Origin: Thorsellia anophelis DSM 18579
GTDB lineage: Bacteria; Pseudomonadota; Gammaproteobacteria; Enterobacterales; Thorselliaceae
Assembly: GCF_900111395.1 (NCBI RefSeq)
Contig: NZ_FOHV01000003.1
Span: 77,862 to 141,861, forward strand
Direction: 5' to 3'
Length of the DNA stretch: 64,000 nt
Under the pieces are notes generated by a model. It was not told the origin of the DNA, did not search any database, and saw nothing but the letters and a program-made list of their open reading frames with translations. Below are positions 38,178-48,241 of this stretch, one piece after another. The position numbers and the translations under genes are program-made. Numbering within the stretch: the stretch's first letter is position 1; every line of letters begins with the position of its first letter.

Positions 38178-39503
38178 TTATGCCAGTTTATAAGAAACCT
38201 CTGTAAATACCCGACCACGTTGTTCATAATTATCAAATTGGTCGGTACTTGCACAAGCAGGCGATAAGATAATCCAATCTCCTTCTTTTGCATTCTTACG
38301 AGCGGCAAACATGGCTTCTTCCATTGTATAATAATAGTTACTATTTTCAGGGCTTATTGCATGTATCAATTCTCCATCAGTACCAAAGCAATAAACTTTT
38401 TTATTGTTTTGCCTTAAAATTGGAGCAAGTGGCATTAAATTAGCAGATTTGCTATCCCCACCCATTAATAGATGCATTGTGCCTGAAATTTCTAAACCAT
38501 CTAATGCCGCTACTACACTTCCAACATTCGTTGCTTTAGAATCATTTATCCATTTAATCCCATGTGCCTCATTAACAAGCTGGAACCTATGAGGCAGACC
38601 ATTAAAATGCTTTAATGTATCAATACAAACAGATTTTGAAATTCCTGCCGAGAGTGCAAGTGCAACTGCTGCTAAAGCATTCAGATAGTTATGTCTACCT
38701 GTCATTTTAATTTCACTACAGCGAATCAGCGGTTCATTTTCAACAATTAACCAAAGTTCACCCTCTATCTTATCTAATCGATAAGCACATCCTTTTTCAC
38801 CAAATTCGATGAATTTGGCATCAGGTTTAGCGTGCCTTGGATGGGTATAAATATCACCTTCATGATAAATACAGACTGTAGCATTTTGATAAATTCTCTG
38901 TTTAGCTTCTACATACTTATCTAGATTTTTACTATATCTATCTAAATGATCTTCACTAATATTAAGTATCGTCGCTGATTTAGCTTGTAAGCTGCTGGTT
39001 GTTTCTAATTGAAAGCTTGAAAGCTCTAATACATAGAGATCATATTTGTCTTCTAAAAAAGATAATACAGGTAGTCCTATATTGCCACCAACAGCCGTTT
39101 TAATTCTTGCAGAGCTCGCCATTTTACCGACTAATGTCGTGACTGTACTTTTACCATTTGATCCAGTAATAGCAATAATATTTGCTTTAGCTTGGTTGAC
39201 CTCACGGCAAAATAATTCAACATCACCTACAACTTCAATTCCTTTATCAATCGCAGCTTTAATTTCAGGTGTAGAGATAGCCACACCAGGGCTCACAACT
39301 AATAAATCAGCCTCTAATAACCACTGAGCATTAAGTGAACCTACATGCACCTCTATCTCTGGGGGTAATTTATCAATCCCAACAGGTTTTTTTCTAGTAT
39401 CTACTATTTTAGGGGTAACACCCTGAGATAAAAAATAATCCAAACATGACAAGCCAGTTAAACCTAGGCCAATGATAACAACTTGTTTGCCTTGATAGTC
39501 CAT
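38178..39503 (-). CDS. murD: UDP-N-acetylmuramoyl-L-alanine--D-glutamate ligase
   Basis: Adds D-Glu to UDP-MurNAc-L-Ala. The 441-residue protein (E. coli 438) matches MurD: MDYQGKQVVIIGLGLTGLSC, VVSPGVAISTPEI, VVGDVELFCREVNQ, the ATP loop IAITGSNGKSTVTTLVG, GGNIGLPVLSFL, LELSSFQLETTSSL, NISEDHLDRY, GLPHRFQLVNEAHGIKWINDSKATNVGS and ILSPACASTDQFDNYEQRG. ATG 39503 is preceded by AAGG 7 bases upstream and matches the E. coli start; an in-frame extension to 39545 has no support. It is 69 bases from mraY. Confidence 0.98.
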   Translation of the reverse strand: MDYQGKQVVIIGLGLTGLSCLDYFLSQGVTPKIVDTRKKPVGIDKLPPEIEVHVGSLNAQWLLEADLLVVSPGVAISTPEIKAAIDKGIEVVGDVELFCREVNQAKANIIAITGSNGKSTVTTLVGKMASSARIKTAVGGNIGLPVLSFLEDKYDLYVLELSSFQLETTSSLQAKSATILNISEDHLDRYSKNLDKYVEAKQRIYQNATVCIYHEGDIYTHPRHAKPDAKFIEFGEKGCAYRLDKIEGELWLIVENEPLIRCSEIKMTGRHNYLNALAAVALALSAGISKSVCIDTLKHFNGLPHRFQLVNEAHGIKWINDSKATNVGSVVAALDGLEISGTMHLLMGGDSKSANLMPLAPILRQNNKKVYCFGTDGELIHAISPENSNYYYTMEEAMFAARKNAKEGDWIILSPACASTDQFDNYEQRGRVFTEVSYKLA

Positions 39504-39572
39504 TGTTTTACCTTTATACCTTAACTGAAAAAATAAAATAACCAATGATTTACTAGATTAGATCATTAATAT

Positions 39573-40655
39573 TTAACGTAGTTTTAATGTTGCAAGCCCA
39601 ATAAGTACTAGCATAAGAGAGATAATCCAAAATCTCACTATCACTCGAGGCTCAGGCCACCCTTTCAATTCATAGTGATGATGAATTGGTGCCATTCTAA
39701 AAATTCTTTGGCCTCTTAATTTAAAAGATCCCACTTGTAAAATAACTGATAATGCTTCAACAACAAATACCCCGCCCATAATCACTAATAAAAACTCTTG
39801 TCTGAGTAAGACTGCAATAATCCCTAGTGCACCACCAAGCGCTAATGAGCCTACATCTCCCATAAATACTTGGGCAGGGTAGGTATTAAACCATAAAAAT
39901 CCTAATCCAGCACCTACTATTGCAGTACAAATAATCGCAAGTTCTCCTGCATGTCTGATATAGGGAATATGTAGATAGGCAGAATAATTCACATTACCTG
40001 TTGCCCATGCAACTAATCCAAACCCTGCAGCTACAAGCACTGTTGGCATGATAGCTAATCCATCTAATCCATCTGTTAAATTAACAGCATTACCTGTGCC
40101 TACAATCACAAAGTAGGTAAGTAAGATAAATAACAGACCTAACTGTGGCATGACATCCTTAAAAAATGGGACAACAAGCATAGTAACATGTGTATCTTTA
40201 CCTGTTACGTAAAGTACAAAAGCAGCTATTAATGCTACAACAGAAAGCCAAAAATACTTCCACCTTGCGATTAGGCCTTTACTATTTTTACGCACAACTT
40301 TAAGGTAATCATCCACAAATCCGATTGCCCCATATGCGAATGTCACAAACATTGCATACCAAACATATGGGTTAGATAAATCAGCCCATAAAAACACAGA
40401 AATAGCGATAGATAATAAGATTAAAACGCCTCCCATTGTAGGTGTTCCATCTTTTTTTAAGTGTGATTCAGGACCATCTTCTCTAACAACCTGGCCAATT
40501 TGTAGTGATTGAAGGTAACGAATAACTTTTGGTCCTAACCATAAAGAAATAACAAGTGCTGTTAACAGCCCCGTAATTGCTCTAAATGTTAAATACGAAA
40601 TAACATTAAAAACAGTGAAATATGGGACTAGTAAATCGGCTAACCAAACAAGCAT
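39573..40655 (-). CDS. mraY: phospho-MurNAc-pentapeptide transferase
   Basis: MraY transfers phospho-MurNAc-pentapeptide to undecaprenyl phosphate, making lipid I in the inner membrane. The 360-residue protein (E. coli 360) has about ten helices and the catalytic motifs [36 protein letters not shown] (Asp pair), [14 protein letters not shown], and the HHH-containing [15 protein letters not shown]. It starts three bases after the murF stop. Confidence 0.99.
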   Translation of the reverse strand: MLVWLADLLVPYFTVFNVISYLTFRAITGLLTALVISLWLGPKVIRYLQSLQIGQVVREDGPESHLKKDGTPTMGGVLILLSIAISVFLWADLSNPYVWYAMFVTFAYGAIGFVDDYLKVVRKNSKGLIARWKYFWLSVVALIAAFVLYVTGKDTHVTMLVVPFFKDVMPQLGLLFILLTYFVIVGTGNAVNLTDGLDGLAIMPTVLVAAGFGLVAWATGNVNYSAYLHIPYIRHAGELAIICTAIVGAGLGFLWFNTYPAQVFMGDVGSLALGGALGIIAVLLRQEFLLVIMGGVFVVEALSVILQVGSFKLRGQRIFRMAPIHHHYELKGWPEPRVIVRFWIISLMLVLIGLATLKLR

Positions 40656-40658
40656 TGA

Positions 40659-42224
40659 TTATTTCTCCTTTAATGCTTTAACAATTTCTTCCATTGAGGC
40701 ACTTCTTGAGCCTTTAACAACGAAAGTAGAAGATGAATGAGTTTTTAAATCATTTTTTAGTGTATTAATTAATTCAGTTTTTGAACTAAAATGGCGTCCA
40801 TTTTTATGTTGATTTGAAATATAATGACTTTGCTCGCCAACAGAATAAACAGCATCAATATTTGCATGCGATGCAAACTGTCCGACTGTTTTATGGCAGA
40901 CTTGACTATAGTCACCTAATTCAGCCATATCTCCAACAACAAAAATTTTATAACCCGATAACTCTGATAATGTTTCGATAGCAGCTTTCATCGATCCTAC
41001 GTTTGCATTATAACTATCATCAATTAGCCATTGTTCATGATCCCCAATTTTAGCAAGTAAGATTGGATTTAATCGACCTGAAACGGGTTTTACCGACTCT
41101 AAACCAAATTTAATCGCATCAAGTGAAGCCCCAACACTCAAAGCGAGTGCTGCTGCGCCTAATGCGTTACTAATTGCATGTTTTCCAAGCAGGCCTAATG
41201 TGATTTCGATGCTACCTTTAGGTGTATTAAGAGTAAAGCAGCTGCCATTACCTTTTAAGACTAAATTAGTGATTGTGAAATCTATAGATAATCGTTGTGA
41301 TCCAACTAAAACCGAGGTGCTTTTTGAGCTAAAATATGACACATTCTTATGATTTTCTAGAGCTTGTTGCCAAAACAGATTGATTTCATCTGCCCAAACA
41401 GCAGAAATAGATTGTGAATCATCATGCAGCATGCTTGTTTCTAAAAGAATGTCAGCATTCATCATTAGCGCTACATTTTTGTTATTAAATGCTTTTGGTG
41501 TTTTTATGAACTTAAGTGCTGATGTCTCAAGCAACGGGGTGAATGTAAATATTTCACTTTTAGCATGAGCAACACCTAATAAAGAACCAAAACCTTCTAG
41601 ATGCGCCGCAGAGATGCTATTGATCAAAACTGACTGAGGTGCACTCATTGATGCTGTATAAGCAATTTCGCCTATGTGGTTTGCACCTAGCTCAATAACT
41701 GCATAATCTTCTTGGCCTGTGAGTTGCAATAAGGTAAGAGGTACCCCTATTTCATTATTGAAATTACCTTGCGTTGCAATCACTCGTCCCATTTGTGACA
41801 AAATACTATACGTCATTTCTTTCACAGACGTTTTACCTGATGAGCCAGTTAATGCAACAACTTTTGCAGATGATAACTTTCTTACTAATGCAGCAACTTG
41901 TCCAAGCGCAATTTTGGTATCAAGAACAGTAATAACATTAACATATTCTGAAGAATATGGTTCAAGCTTATTTAAAACCTGATCCTTGTTATTATCATTC
42001 ATAATAACAAGACTTGCGCCTTTCGAAAATGCATCTTGGATAAAGTCGTGCCCATCAAAGTTATCACCTTTTAGAGCGATAAAAAGACTGCCTTTAGTCA
42101 CTTTTCTAGAATCAATAACAACATCACTTGGCCTAAACTCTAGTGAATTATTTAAAGATGATGTTTCACTCGCCGATATAATAGCAAGTTGCTTTAATAA
42201 AAATTCATAATTAAAGGTAATCAT
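40659..42224 (-). CDS. murF: UDP-MurNAc-tripeptide--D-Ala-D-Ala ligase
   Basis: Completes the UDP-MurNAc-pentapeptide by adding D-Ala-D-Ala made by DdlB. The 521-residue Mur ligase is somewhat longer than E. coli MurF (452), with extra sequence in the central region around 205-300 (for example TFTPLLETSALKFIKTPKAF and NKNVALMMNADILLETSML). Motifs seen: VVIDSRKVTKGSLFIALKG, DGHDFI, the ATP loop VALTGSSGKTSVKEM, GNFNNEIGVPLTLL, ELGANHIGEIAY, LIDDSYNANVGSMKAAIETL, and VVGDMAELGD. It overlaps murE by four bases. Confidence 0.97.
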   Translation of the reverse strand: MITFNYEFLLKQLAIISASETSSLNNSLEFRPSDVVIDSRKVTKGSLFIALKGDNFDGHDFIQDAFSKGASLVIMNDNNKDQVLNKLEPYSSEYVNVITVLDTKIALGQVAALVRKLSSAKVVALTGSSGKTSVKEMTYSILSQMGRVIATQGNFNNEIGVPLTLLQLTGQEDYAVIELGANHIGEIAYTASMSAPQSVLINSISAAHLEGFGSLLGVAHAKSEIFTFTPLLETSALKFIKTPKAFNNKNVALMMNADILLETSMLHDDSQSISAVWADEINLFWQQALENHKNVSYFSSKSTSVLVGSQRLSIDFTITNLVLKGNGSCFTLNTPKGSIEITLGLLGKHAISNALGAAALALSVGASLDAIKFGLESVKPVSGRLNPILLAKIGDHEQWLIDDSYNANVGSMKAAIETLSELSGYKIFVVGDMAELGDYSQVCHKTVGQFASHANIDAVYSVGEQSHYISNQHKNGRHFSSKTELINTLKNDLKTHSSSTFVVKGSRSASMEEIVKALKEK

Positions 42225-43759
42225 GCTAATCCAACCTTATTATCATAAAGTTGTGAGACTAAAACCCTATCTGAATAGTCTAATTTTTTATGGCCTATAA
42301 TTTGATAATCTTCATGCCCTTTGCCTGCTATCAAAACGATATCATTTGCTTGTGCATGATTAAGGGCATAAATAATCGCGTCTGTTCTATCATGAATTAC
42401 GTGGTAATGTGTACCTAAAAAACCTTGCTCAATATCTTTTGTTATCTCAGTATTATTTTCAGTACGTGGATTATCATCCGTCACGATGACTTTATCAGCA
42501 TATTGCTCTGCAATTGCAGCCATTAAAGGGCGTTTACCTTTATCCCTATCACCTCCACAACCAAATACACACCATAACTTACCCGTTTGGTGAATGGTTA
42601 ACGCTAGTAGTGCTTTTTCTAAAGCATCAGGGGTATGAGCATAATCAACAACAACTGTAGCCTTATTAGGTTTGGCGAATACTTCCATTCTACCGGCAAC
42701 TGGCTTTAACAGATGTACAACGCTAACTAATTTATCAAATTCATAGCCTATTGAGAGTAATATCGCCATTGCACTTAATAGATTAGTGACATTAAACTCT
42801 CCTAATAACTGACTGGTTATCCTAGCCTTTCCATAAGAACTAACTAGCTCTATATCAGCGCCGTTTTGATGATAGTGTATTGATTTTGCAAAAACAAAAT
42901 TTGAAGTAACCGTTTTGCTAAATTTTTCGAATTCTAAAGAAACAGCCGTTGCCTCTGGGAATAATTTGAACCATCTTTCTCCAATTGCATCATCAATATT
43001 AATAATTTTATGTTGTGAACTCAATTCATTAAACAATCTAAACTTTGCAGCTTCATATTCAATCATCGTACCATGATAATCTAAATGATCTCTGCTCAAA
43101 TTTAAAAAAGCAACTGCATCAAAACAAATAGACTCAACTCTATGCTGTACAAGACCATGGGAAGAAACTTCCATAGCACAGAGTGCAGCACCTAAATCAT
43201 TATACTTTGATAAATTAAATTGTATGTCGAGTGCCGAGGGTGTTGTATTGTTACTTGCTGTTAATTCACCAAATAGGCCATTACCAATTGTACCCATCAC
43301 TGCAGCTTTTTGATTTAACAAGCTCACCCACATAGCAACTAGTTGACTTGTAGTTGTTTTTCCATTAGTGCCTGTTATACCAATACACTTCATTTCTAAT
43401 GATGAATTTGAATAAAAATACCCAACAATTTCAGATAAACGTTTGGTAAGGTTAGGAATTTCAATTAGTGGCGTATCATTATGCCATGTAATTTCAAATA
43501 CCTTATCAGTTGCCGACTCTATAAAAATAGCACTAGCACCTTGTTCAATTGCCGATCCAATAAAATTCCTACCATCTAAACTTGTACCTGGCACAGCAAA
43601 AAAAAGACTTCCATGAGTAGCATCACGGCTGTCAAGCGTTAAGTGTTCAATTACAGTATTTAATTGAAGTAAACGCTCACGGCCTTGAACCTCTAACTTT
43701 AGTTCTAATTTATCTATTAGAGCCAATAATTTCATCGATGTTTTAGGTGAATAATTCAT
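42221..43759 (-). CDS. murE: UDP-MurNAc-tripeptide synthetase (meso-DAP adding)
   Basis: Adds meso-diaminopimelate to UDP-MurNAc-L-Ala-D-Glu. The 512-residue protein (E. coli 495) shows LTLDSRDATHGSLFFAVPGTSLDGRNFI, the ATP loop IGITGTNGKTTTSQLVA, NTTPSALDIQ, AMEVSSHGLVQHRV, FLNLSRDHLDYHGTM, VVDYAHTPDALEKAL, and GCGGDRDKGKRPLMA followed by DNPRTEN. The DNPR motif is the known determinant for meso-DAP rather than lysine. Its ATG overlaps the ftsI stop by one base (TAATG), and its end overlaps murF by four. Confidence 0.98.
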   Translation of the reverse strand: MNYSPKTSMKLLALIDKLELKLEVQGRERLLQLNTVIEHLTLDSRDATHGSLFFAVPGTSLDGRNFIGSAIEQGASAIFIESATDKVFEITWHNDTPLIEIPNLTKRLSEIVGYFYSNSSLEMKCIGITGTNGKTTTSQLVAMWVSLLNQKAAVMGTIGNGLFGELTASNNTTPSALDIQFNLSKYNDLGAALCAMEVSSHGLVQHRVESICFDAVAFLNLSRDHLDYHGTMIEYEAAKFRLFNELSSQHKIINIDDAIGERWFKLFPEATAVSLEFEKFSKTVTSNFVFAKSIHYHQNGADIELVSSYGKARITSQLLGEFNVTNLLSAMAILLSIGYEFDKLVSVVHLLKPVAGRMEVFAKPNKATVVVDYAHTPDALEKALLALTIHQTGKLWCVFGCGGDRDKGKRPLMAAIAEQYADKVIVTDDNPRTENNTEITKDIEQGFLGTHYHVIHDRTDAIIYALNHAQANDIVLIAGKGHEDYQIIGHKKLDYSDRVLVSQLYDNKVGLA

Positions 43760-45540
43760 TAGCCCCCCACAGCTCGACTGTTTTTAAGCGTTACTGGTTG
43801 CGGGGTATTGACTACAATTTTAGGATCTTCAATCGACATTTCTATTCCGTCTGGCGGAATATTCATAGTTCTAAGAACACCACCCATGATTGAGCTAAAT
43901 ACTGGAGCAGAAACTGCACCACCAAAATATTCACCAGCGCTTGGTTCATTAATCACAACAACAAGAGAATAACGAGGATTACTCACAGGTGCGACTCCGG
44001 CTGTATATGCAATATATTTATCAACATATACTCCGTTTTCAACTTTTTTAGCTGTCCCTGTTTTCACGGCAACTCGATAATCTTTTACCGCAGCTTTAAC
44101 CCCACCGCCACCAGGATGGGTCACAGTTTCCATCATGTGTAGTACAGTTCTGACCGTGTCTGGATTGAAAACTTGTTCACCAGAAACAGGGGGATCAACT
44201 CGAGTAATTGAAAGTGGTCTTGAGATCCCATAGCTCCCAATTGTCGCGTAAGCTTTAGCAAGTTGCATAGGTGTTATCATCAATCCATACCCATAAGAAA
44301 ATGATGCTCGTTCAATATCTGACCACCTATTTTTTGTTGGATAATATCCAGATTGCTCACCAACTAATCCTAATCTAGTGGGCTGTGCAAACCCAAACTT
44401 TTTATATATATCCACTAAATCATCTGGTTGCAAAGCTAAGGCAATGCGAGAGACACCTGTATTACTTGATTTTTGTAATACTCCTGTAATAGATAGTTGA
44501 GCTTGTCTAGAAACGTCCTTAATTTGCTTGCCATTTACTACAAATGGCATAGTATTTAAAACCGTATTTGGCTGGATAACACCGCGTTCTAACCCTGCCA
44601 TCACAACTAATGGCTTAACAGTTGATCCTGGTTCGAACACATCGGTAATTGCTCTATTTCGTTTTAAATCATCATCAACACTTTGTCTCATATTAGGATT
44701 ATAAGTCGGTGCACTTGCCATCGCTAATACTTCACCTGTATGCACATCAAGCAATACCGCTGTGGCTGCTACTGCCTTATTTACTTCAACCGCTTTGCTG
44801 ATTTCACGAAATACAATATTTTGCAGACGTTCATCGATACTCAAAGTTAAATTTTGTCCTGATAAACTATCTATTGTATCCAAGGTTTCAACGACTCGAC
44901 CAGATTTATCTTTACGAATTGTTCGCTCTCCTGGCACACCTTGCAACCAATTTTCAAAACTGAGTTCTATACCTTCTATCCCTTTTTCATCACGGTTAGT
45001 GATTCCAACGATTTGCGCTACTAATGGTCCTGTAGGGTAATAACGTTTAGATTCCTCTTTAAAACCAATACCTTTTAGCTTTAATTGTTGAATGTAGTTT
45101 GCTTTCTCAATCGAAACTTGTCTCGCAAGATAGGTAAATCGACTTGAAGGGTTATCAGCCACTTTAGCTAAAATTTCCTGTACAGTAATGCCAAGTGTAT
45201 CAGCAAGTGCTTGCCATTTATCGTTATGCTCTACCCCACCTTGTTCTAAAACAAATTTAGGATCAATCCAAACAGCTTTAACAGGGATACTCACTGCAAA
45301 TGGTCTACCCTCCCTATCAGTTATCATGCCTCTTGTAGGGGGGATCTCTTGCACTCGCAATGACCTTTTATTAGCTTGCGCAATAGAATACTCAGGCGAA
45401 ATAATTTGTATCATAGCTATATAAGATGCTAGACAAATGAATACCGCTCCTAATACGGTATAAACGATCATAAATCGCCAACTTTGATTTGCTTTAGGCG
45501 TTTCTTTTCGCAAGTTTTTTTTATGGTAAGCTACGTTCAT
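43759..45540 (-). CDS. ftsI: peptidoglycan D,D-transpeptidase FtsI (PBP3)
   Basis: The division-specific class B penicillin-binding protein that crosslinks septal peptidoglycan with FtsW. The 593-residue protein (E. coli 588) has a cytoplasmic N terminus, a single transmembrane helix at about 25-45 (MIVYTVLGAVFICLASYIAM), the N-terminal module (RGMITDREGRPFAVSIPV), and the transpeptidase domain with SxxK in VFEPGSTVKPLVVM, SxN in LQKSSNTGVSRIA, and KTG in VAVKTGTAKKV. GYGLMITPMQLAKAYA is also conserved. A 103-base gap separates it from ftsL. Confidence 0.98.
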   Translation of the reverse strand: MNVAYHKKNLRKETPKANQSWRFMIVYTVLGAVFICLASYIAMIQIISPEYSIAQANKRSLRVQEIPPTRGMITDREGRPFAVSIPVKAVWIDPKFVLEQGGVEHNDKWQALADTLGITVQEILAKVADNPSSRFTYLARQVSIEKANYIQQLKLKGIGFKEESKRYYPTGPLVAQIVGITNRDEKGIEGIELSFENWLQGVPGERTIRKDKSGRVVETLDTIDSLSGQNLTLSIDERLQNIVFREISKAVEVNKAVAATAVLLDVHTGEVLAMASAPTYNPNMRQSVDDDLKRNRAITDVFEPGSTVKPLVVMAGLERGVIQPNTVLNTMPFVVNGKQIKDVSRQAQLSITGVLQKSSNTGVSRIALALQPDDLVDIYKKFGFAQPTRLGLVGEQSGYYPTKNRWSDIERASFSYGYGLMITPMQLAKAYATIGSYGISRPLSITRVDPPVSGEQVFNPDTVRTVLHMMETVTHPGGGGVKAAVKDYRVAVKTGTAKKVENGVYVDKYIAYTAGVAPVSNPRYSLVVVINEPSAGEYFGGAVSAPVFSSIMGGVLRTMNIPPDGIEMSIEDPKIVVNTPQPVTLKNSRAVGG

Positions 45541-45643
45541 TTTTTTCTGTCTTATATATTAAATGTTATATCAACTACGTTACCTATCTGACCTATAGAA
45601 TATTTTGCCAAATAGTTGCTTTTTATATTAATTTTACTATCCC

Positions 45644-45967
45644 TTATGGTCTTGGTGGAATCATCAGAATCCTTTCATTTTCAGGGACAATATGTTCCAT
45701 TTTTAAACCTTGAGTTGCTATCGACTCTATTCTTTTCTGTTCACCTAGCGTATTTTCTTCTAATATTAAATTGCGCATTTCAATATCTAATGACCGCTTT
45801 ACGACAGTGTTTTTTTCTTGTTCATGTCTTAATATACGAGTTTCATTGGTAGTTAAAATTGTCATTAGAGTAGTAATGATCACACCAATAAATAACAAAA
45901 TAGTTAGTTTTGATCTTCTTAAAAAATCATTACCAATGATTCTAATTAAACTTTTCGTTTTAGCCAT
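45644..45967 (-). CDS. ftsL: cell division protein FtsL
   Basis: A short bitopic divisome protein that forms a coiled-coil complex with FtsB and binds FtsQ. The 107-residue protein has a basic N terminus (MAKTKSLIRIIGNDFLRRSK), one transmembrane helix (about 21-40, LTILLFIGVIITTLMTILTT), and a periplasmic coiled coil (about 43-90) ending in QGLKMEHIVPENERIL. Sequence identity with E. coli FtsL is modest, as usual; the position between rsmH and ftsI is decisive. It starts one base after the rsmH stop. Confidence 0.94.
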   Translation of the reverse strand: MAKTKSLIRIIGNDFLRRSKLTILLFIGVIITTLMTILTTNETRILRHEQEKNTVVKRSLDIEMRNLILEENTLGEQKRIESIATQGLKMEHIVPENERILMIPPRP

Positions 45968-45968
45968 A

Positions 45969-46928
45969 TTAGATTAATTTTTCTGCAATTCTAAGCATCG
46001 CACTTCTAGAGCGATTGTTAGAATTAATTTCTTCTTTAGATGGTTTTTTCTTTGGGATTTCACGTAATTTTAACGCCATAGCCCTTTGCGAAATTTGTTC
46101 GGTAGTAAGTGGTAACCCTCTTGGTAAACTAGGTAACCGTGAATGATTACGAATAAAATTTTTCACTAACCTATCTTCTAATGAGTGAAAGGTAATTACA
46201 CTCAATCGCCCTTCTTTTTTTAATATATCCAAAGAATCACTTAATACTGATTCAATTTGCTGAAGCTCTTCATTAACTTTCATTCGTATAGCTTGGAAAG
46301 TACGCGTGGCTGGGTGTTTATTTTTATCTTTGATAGGCACAGTACTTGCCACTAAATTAGCTAGTTCTAATGTCCTTGTCATAGAATTAGTTTGCATTCT
46401 TAAGACAATAGCTGCCGCAATACGTTTTGCAAAACGTTCTTCACCATACTCTTTTAAAACTGTTTCAATTTCTTGTTCAGTTGCTAATTGCAACCATTTT
46501 TCAGCACTCAATCCGCGAGTAGTATCCATTCGCATATCTAATGGTCCATCACGCATGAATGAAAATCCACGCTCTGCATCATCAAGCTGAGGAGAAGACA
46601 CGCCTAAATCTAGCAACAACCCATCAACGTGTCCCATTAACCCCAATTCATCTATATGAGCACTTAAATTAGCAAAGCCATCATGGATGATGGTTAATCT
46701 CTTATCATTCAGTTTTCTTGCTGCATCAATTGCTCTAAGATCTCTATCAACAACAATTAATCGCCCTTGGTCTGATAATTTAGAAAGTAAAAGACGGCTA
46801 TGCCCTCCTCTGCCAAATGTACCGTCAATATAGATTCCATTAGCTTTAACATTTAATGCATCTACCGCTTCATTAAGCATTACAGTCTGATGTAAATACT
46901 CTGGTGTATGTACTTTTAAATCATTCAT
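45969..46928 (-). CDS. rsmH: 16S rRNA (cytosine1402-N4)-methyltransferase
   Basis: RsmH (MraW) methylates N4 of C1402 in 16S rRNA near the ribosomal P site. The 319-residue protein (E. coli 313) has the SAM motif [66 protein letters not shown], and [16 protein letters not shown], which are the standard MraW blocks. It lies 23 bases after mraZ. Confidence 0.98.
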   Translation of the reverse strand: MNDLKVHTPEYLHQTVMLNEAVDALNVKANGIYIDGTFGRGGHSRLLLSKLSDQGRLIVVDRDLRAIDAARKLNDKRLTIIHDGFANLSAHIDELGLMGHVDGLLLDLGVSSPQLDDAERGFSFMRDGPLDMRMDTTRGLSAEKWLQLATEQEIETVLKEYGEERFAKRIAAAIVLRMQTNSMTRTLELANLVASTVPIKDKNKHPATRTFQAIRMKVNEELQQIESVLSDSLDILKKEGRLSVITFHSLEDRLVKNFIRNHSRLPSLPRGLPLTTEQISQRAMALKLREIPKKKPSKEEINSNNRSRSAMLRIAEKLI

Positions 46929-46951
46929 TCTATATTGCTCATGCTGACCTG

Positions 46952-47410
46952 TTATAATGAAAAATCTCTTAATCTATCTGTTAGCACTGATTCCATTGCT
47001 TTTTCAGCTTCTATATCTGCATCAATTTGTGCCTGCCACGCAGCTTCACACCACACTTCAAATTTATTTAATTGTCCGACTAACATAATAGATTTATCTA
47101 AGTTTGCATGTTGCCTTAAAGTAGGCGCAATCAATACTCTACCGGCACTATCCATTTGACATTCACTTGCATGTCCTAAGAGTAGTCGCTTAACTCGTCT
47201 TTCTGTCGGATCTAAACTTGATAACGTAGCTAATTTTTTTTCGATCACTTCCCATTGTGCAAGTGGATACAACAACAGACAGGGCTGGTGGAGATCAATT
47301 GTGCAGACTAATTGACCTTCATTTTGCTCTGTTAGCTCATCTCGATAACGTGTCGGTATAGCGATACGCCCTTTATTATCAAGATTAACTGCTGATGCAC
47401 CTCTTAACAA
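46952..47410 (-). CDS. mraZ: transcriptional regulator MraZ
   Basis: MraZ is an AbrB-like DNA-binding protein that represses its own operon, the dcw cluster, in E. coli. From TTG 47410 the product is 152 residues, the same length as E. coli MraZ, beginning (M)[21 protein letters not shown] in register with MFRGATLVNLDSKGR. Further motifs: [33 protein letters not shown] and [13 protein letters not shown]. The two SpoVT/AbrB repeats are intact. The upstream frame can be opened to another TTG at 47449, but those 13 residues are not conserved, so I prefer TTG 47410, with GGTGG about 5 bases before it. No ATG is available near the conserved start, so translation may be inefficient. The three GTGG boxes upstream fit autoregulation. 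Confidence 0.95.
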   Translation of the reverse strand: MLRGASAVNLDNKGRIAIPTRYRDELTEQNEGQLVCTIDLHQPCLLLYPLAQWEVIEKKLATLSSLDPTERRVKRLLLGHASECQMDSAGRVLIAPTLRQHANLDKSIMLVGQLNKFEVWCEAAWQAQIDADIEAEKAMESVLTDRLRDFSL

Positions 47411-47527
47411 TTCGCCACCATGTATTTTTATCTCATTATTTCTATTCAATCAGCACGGCAATTTACAGTGTTACTCATTTACAATCCTAATTTAGAATGA
47501 CTCATTTCAATTCAGTGGGATTTTCTA

Positions 47528-47551
47528 CCACTTTATACCACATTTCCCCAC
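47528..47551 (-). promoter_or_regulatory. three GTGG direct repeats, likely MraZ operator
   Basis: On the minus strand GTGG occurs three times at exactly 10-base intervals (CCAC at 47528-47531, 47538-47541 and 47548-47551), one helical turn apart, about 118 bases before mraZ. MraZ of E. coli and Mycoplasma is known to bind clustered TGGG-type direct repeats spaced 10 bases apart in its own promoter. Spacing, orientation and position all agree. The precise minus-35/minus-10 could not be fixed by eye. Confidence 0.7.
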
Positions 47552-47680
47552 TTTTTTATTCATTTCCTTTTAATTTACACCAATTTAAATTGTAAAATTC
47601 GTTACCATTATTTTTTATTACTGTAATTTCATACAGTATTACTGATAAAATATATTTTTTACAATATGTTACAAGCAAGC

Positions 47681-47714
47681 AAAAAAAAACCGCAACATTT
47701 CTGTTTGCGGTTTT
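47681..47714 (-). terminator. intrinsic terminator after ilvH
   Basis: AAAACCGCAA (47686-47695) and TTGCGGTTTT (47705-47714) form a 10-bp stem around a 9-base loop. On the minus strand it is followed by a long T-run (nine A at 47681-47689 on plus). It lies about 30 bases after the ilvH stop and separates ilvIH from the dcw promoter. The structure is symmetric, so it would also work on the plus strand. Confidence 0.85.
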
Positions 47715-47744
47715 TTATATTATTGTTTTATTTATATCTTTTAG

Positions 47745-48239
47745 TTACCTGATTATCTTATCTCCACGAGCAATTCCAACAATTCCAGAGCGAACAACTT
47801 CAACAATCTCAGCTACCTCTCCAATTGCATGATTAAATGCATCTAACTTTGCACTAGTTCCAACTAATTGAACAGTATATAGCTTAGAAGTAACATCAAC
47901 AATTTGCGCCCTAAAAATATCTGCAATATCTTTAACTTCGCTTCTTGCATGACCTGCTGTTTTCACTTTAACAAGCATAATTTCACGTTCAACATATTGA
48001 TCGGGTACAAGTTCTGTCACTCTTAACACATCAATAAGTTTATGAAGCTGTTTTTCAATTTGCTCAACATCTTTATTATCTGCGACTGTTTGGATAGTTA
48101 TCCTTGAAAGCGTTGGGTCATCTGTTGGAGCAACTGTTAGACTATCAATGTTATAGCCACGCTGTGAAAATAATCCAACTACCCTAGATAGCGCACCTGA
48201 CTCATTTTCTAAAAGTACTGATATAATTCTACGACGCAT
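47745..48239 (-). CDS. ilvH: acetolactate synthase III regulatory subunit
   Basis: IlvH is the small subunit that gives acetolactate synthase III activity and valine feedback inhibition. The 164-residue protein (E. coli 163) begins [22 protein letters not shown] and has the ACT domain with [48 protein letters not shown], and a C-terminal ACT-like domain ([38 protein letters not shown]). It follows ilvI by two bases and ends in a clear terminator. Confidence 0.98.
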   Translation of the reverse strand: MRRRIISVLLENESGALSRVVGLFSQRGYNIDSLTVAPTDDPTLSRITIQTVADNKDVEQIEKQLHKLIDVLRVTELVPDQYVEREIMLVKVKTAGHARSEVKDIADIFRAQIVDVTSKLYTVQLVGTSAKLDAFNHAIGEVAEIVEVVRSGIVGIARGDKIIR

Positions 48240-48241
48240 GA

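Larger units (their letters stand above)
47411..47744. other. mraZ-ilvH intergenic region
   Basis: This 334-base region carries, from the mraZ side, an inverted GTGGGA (47515-47520), three minus-strand GTGG boxes (47528-47551), an AT-rich stretch likely holding the dcw promoter, and the ilvH terminator (47681-47714). No gene is seen. In E. coli the cra gene lies in this position; it is absent here. Confidence 0.6.
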
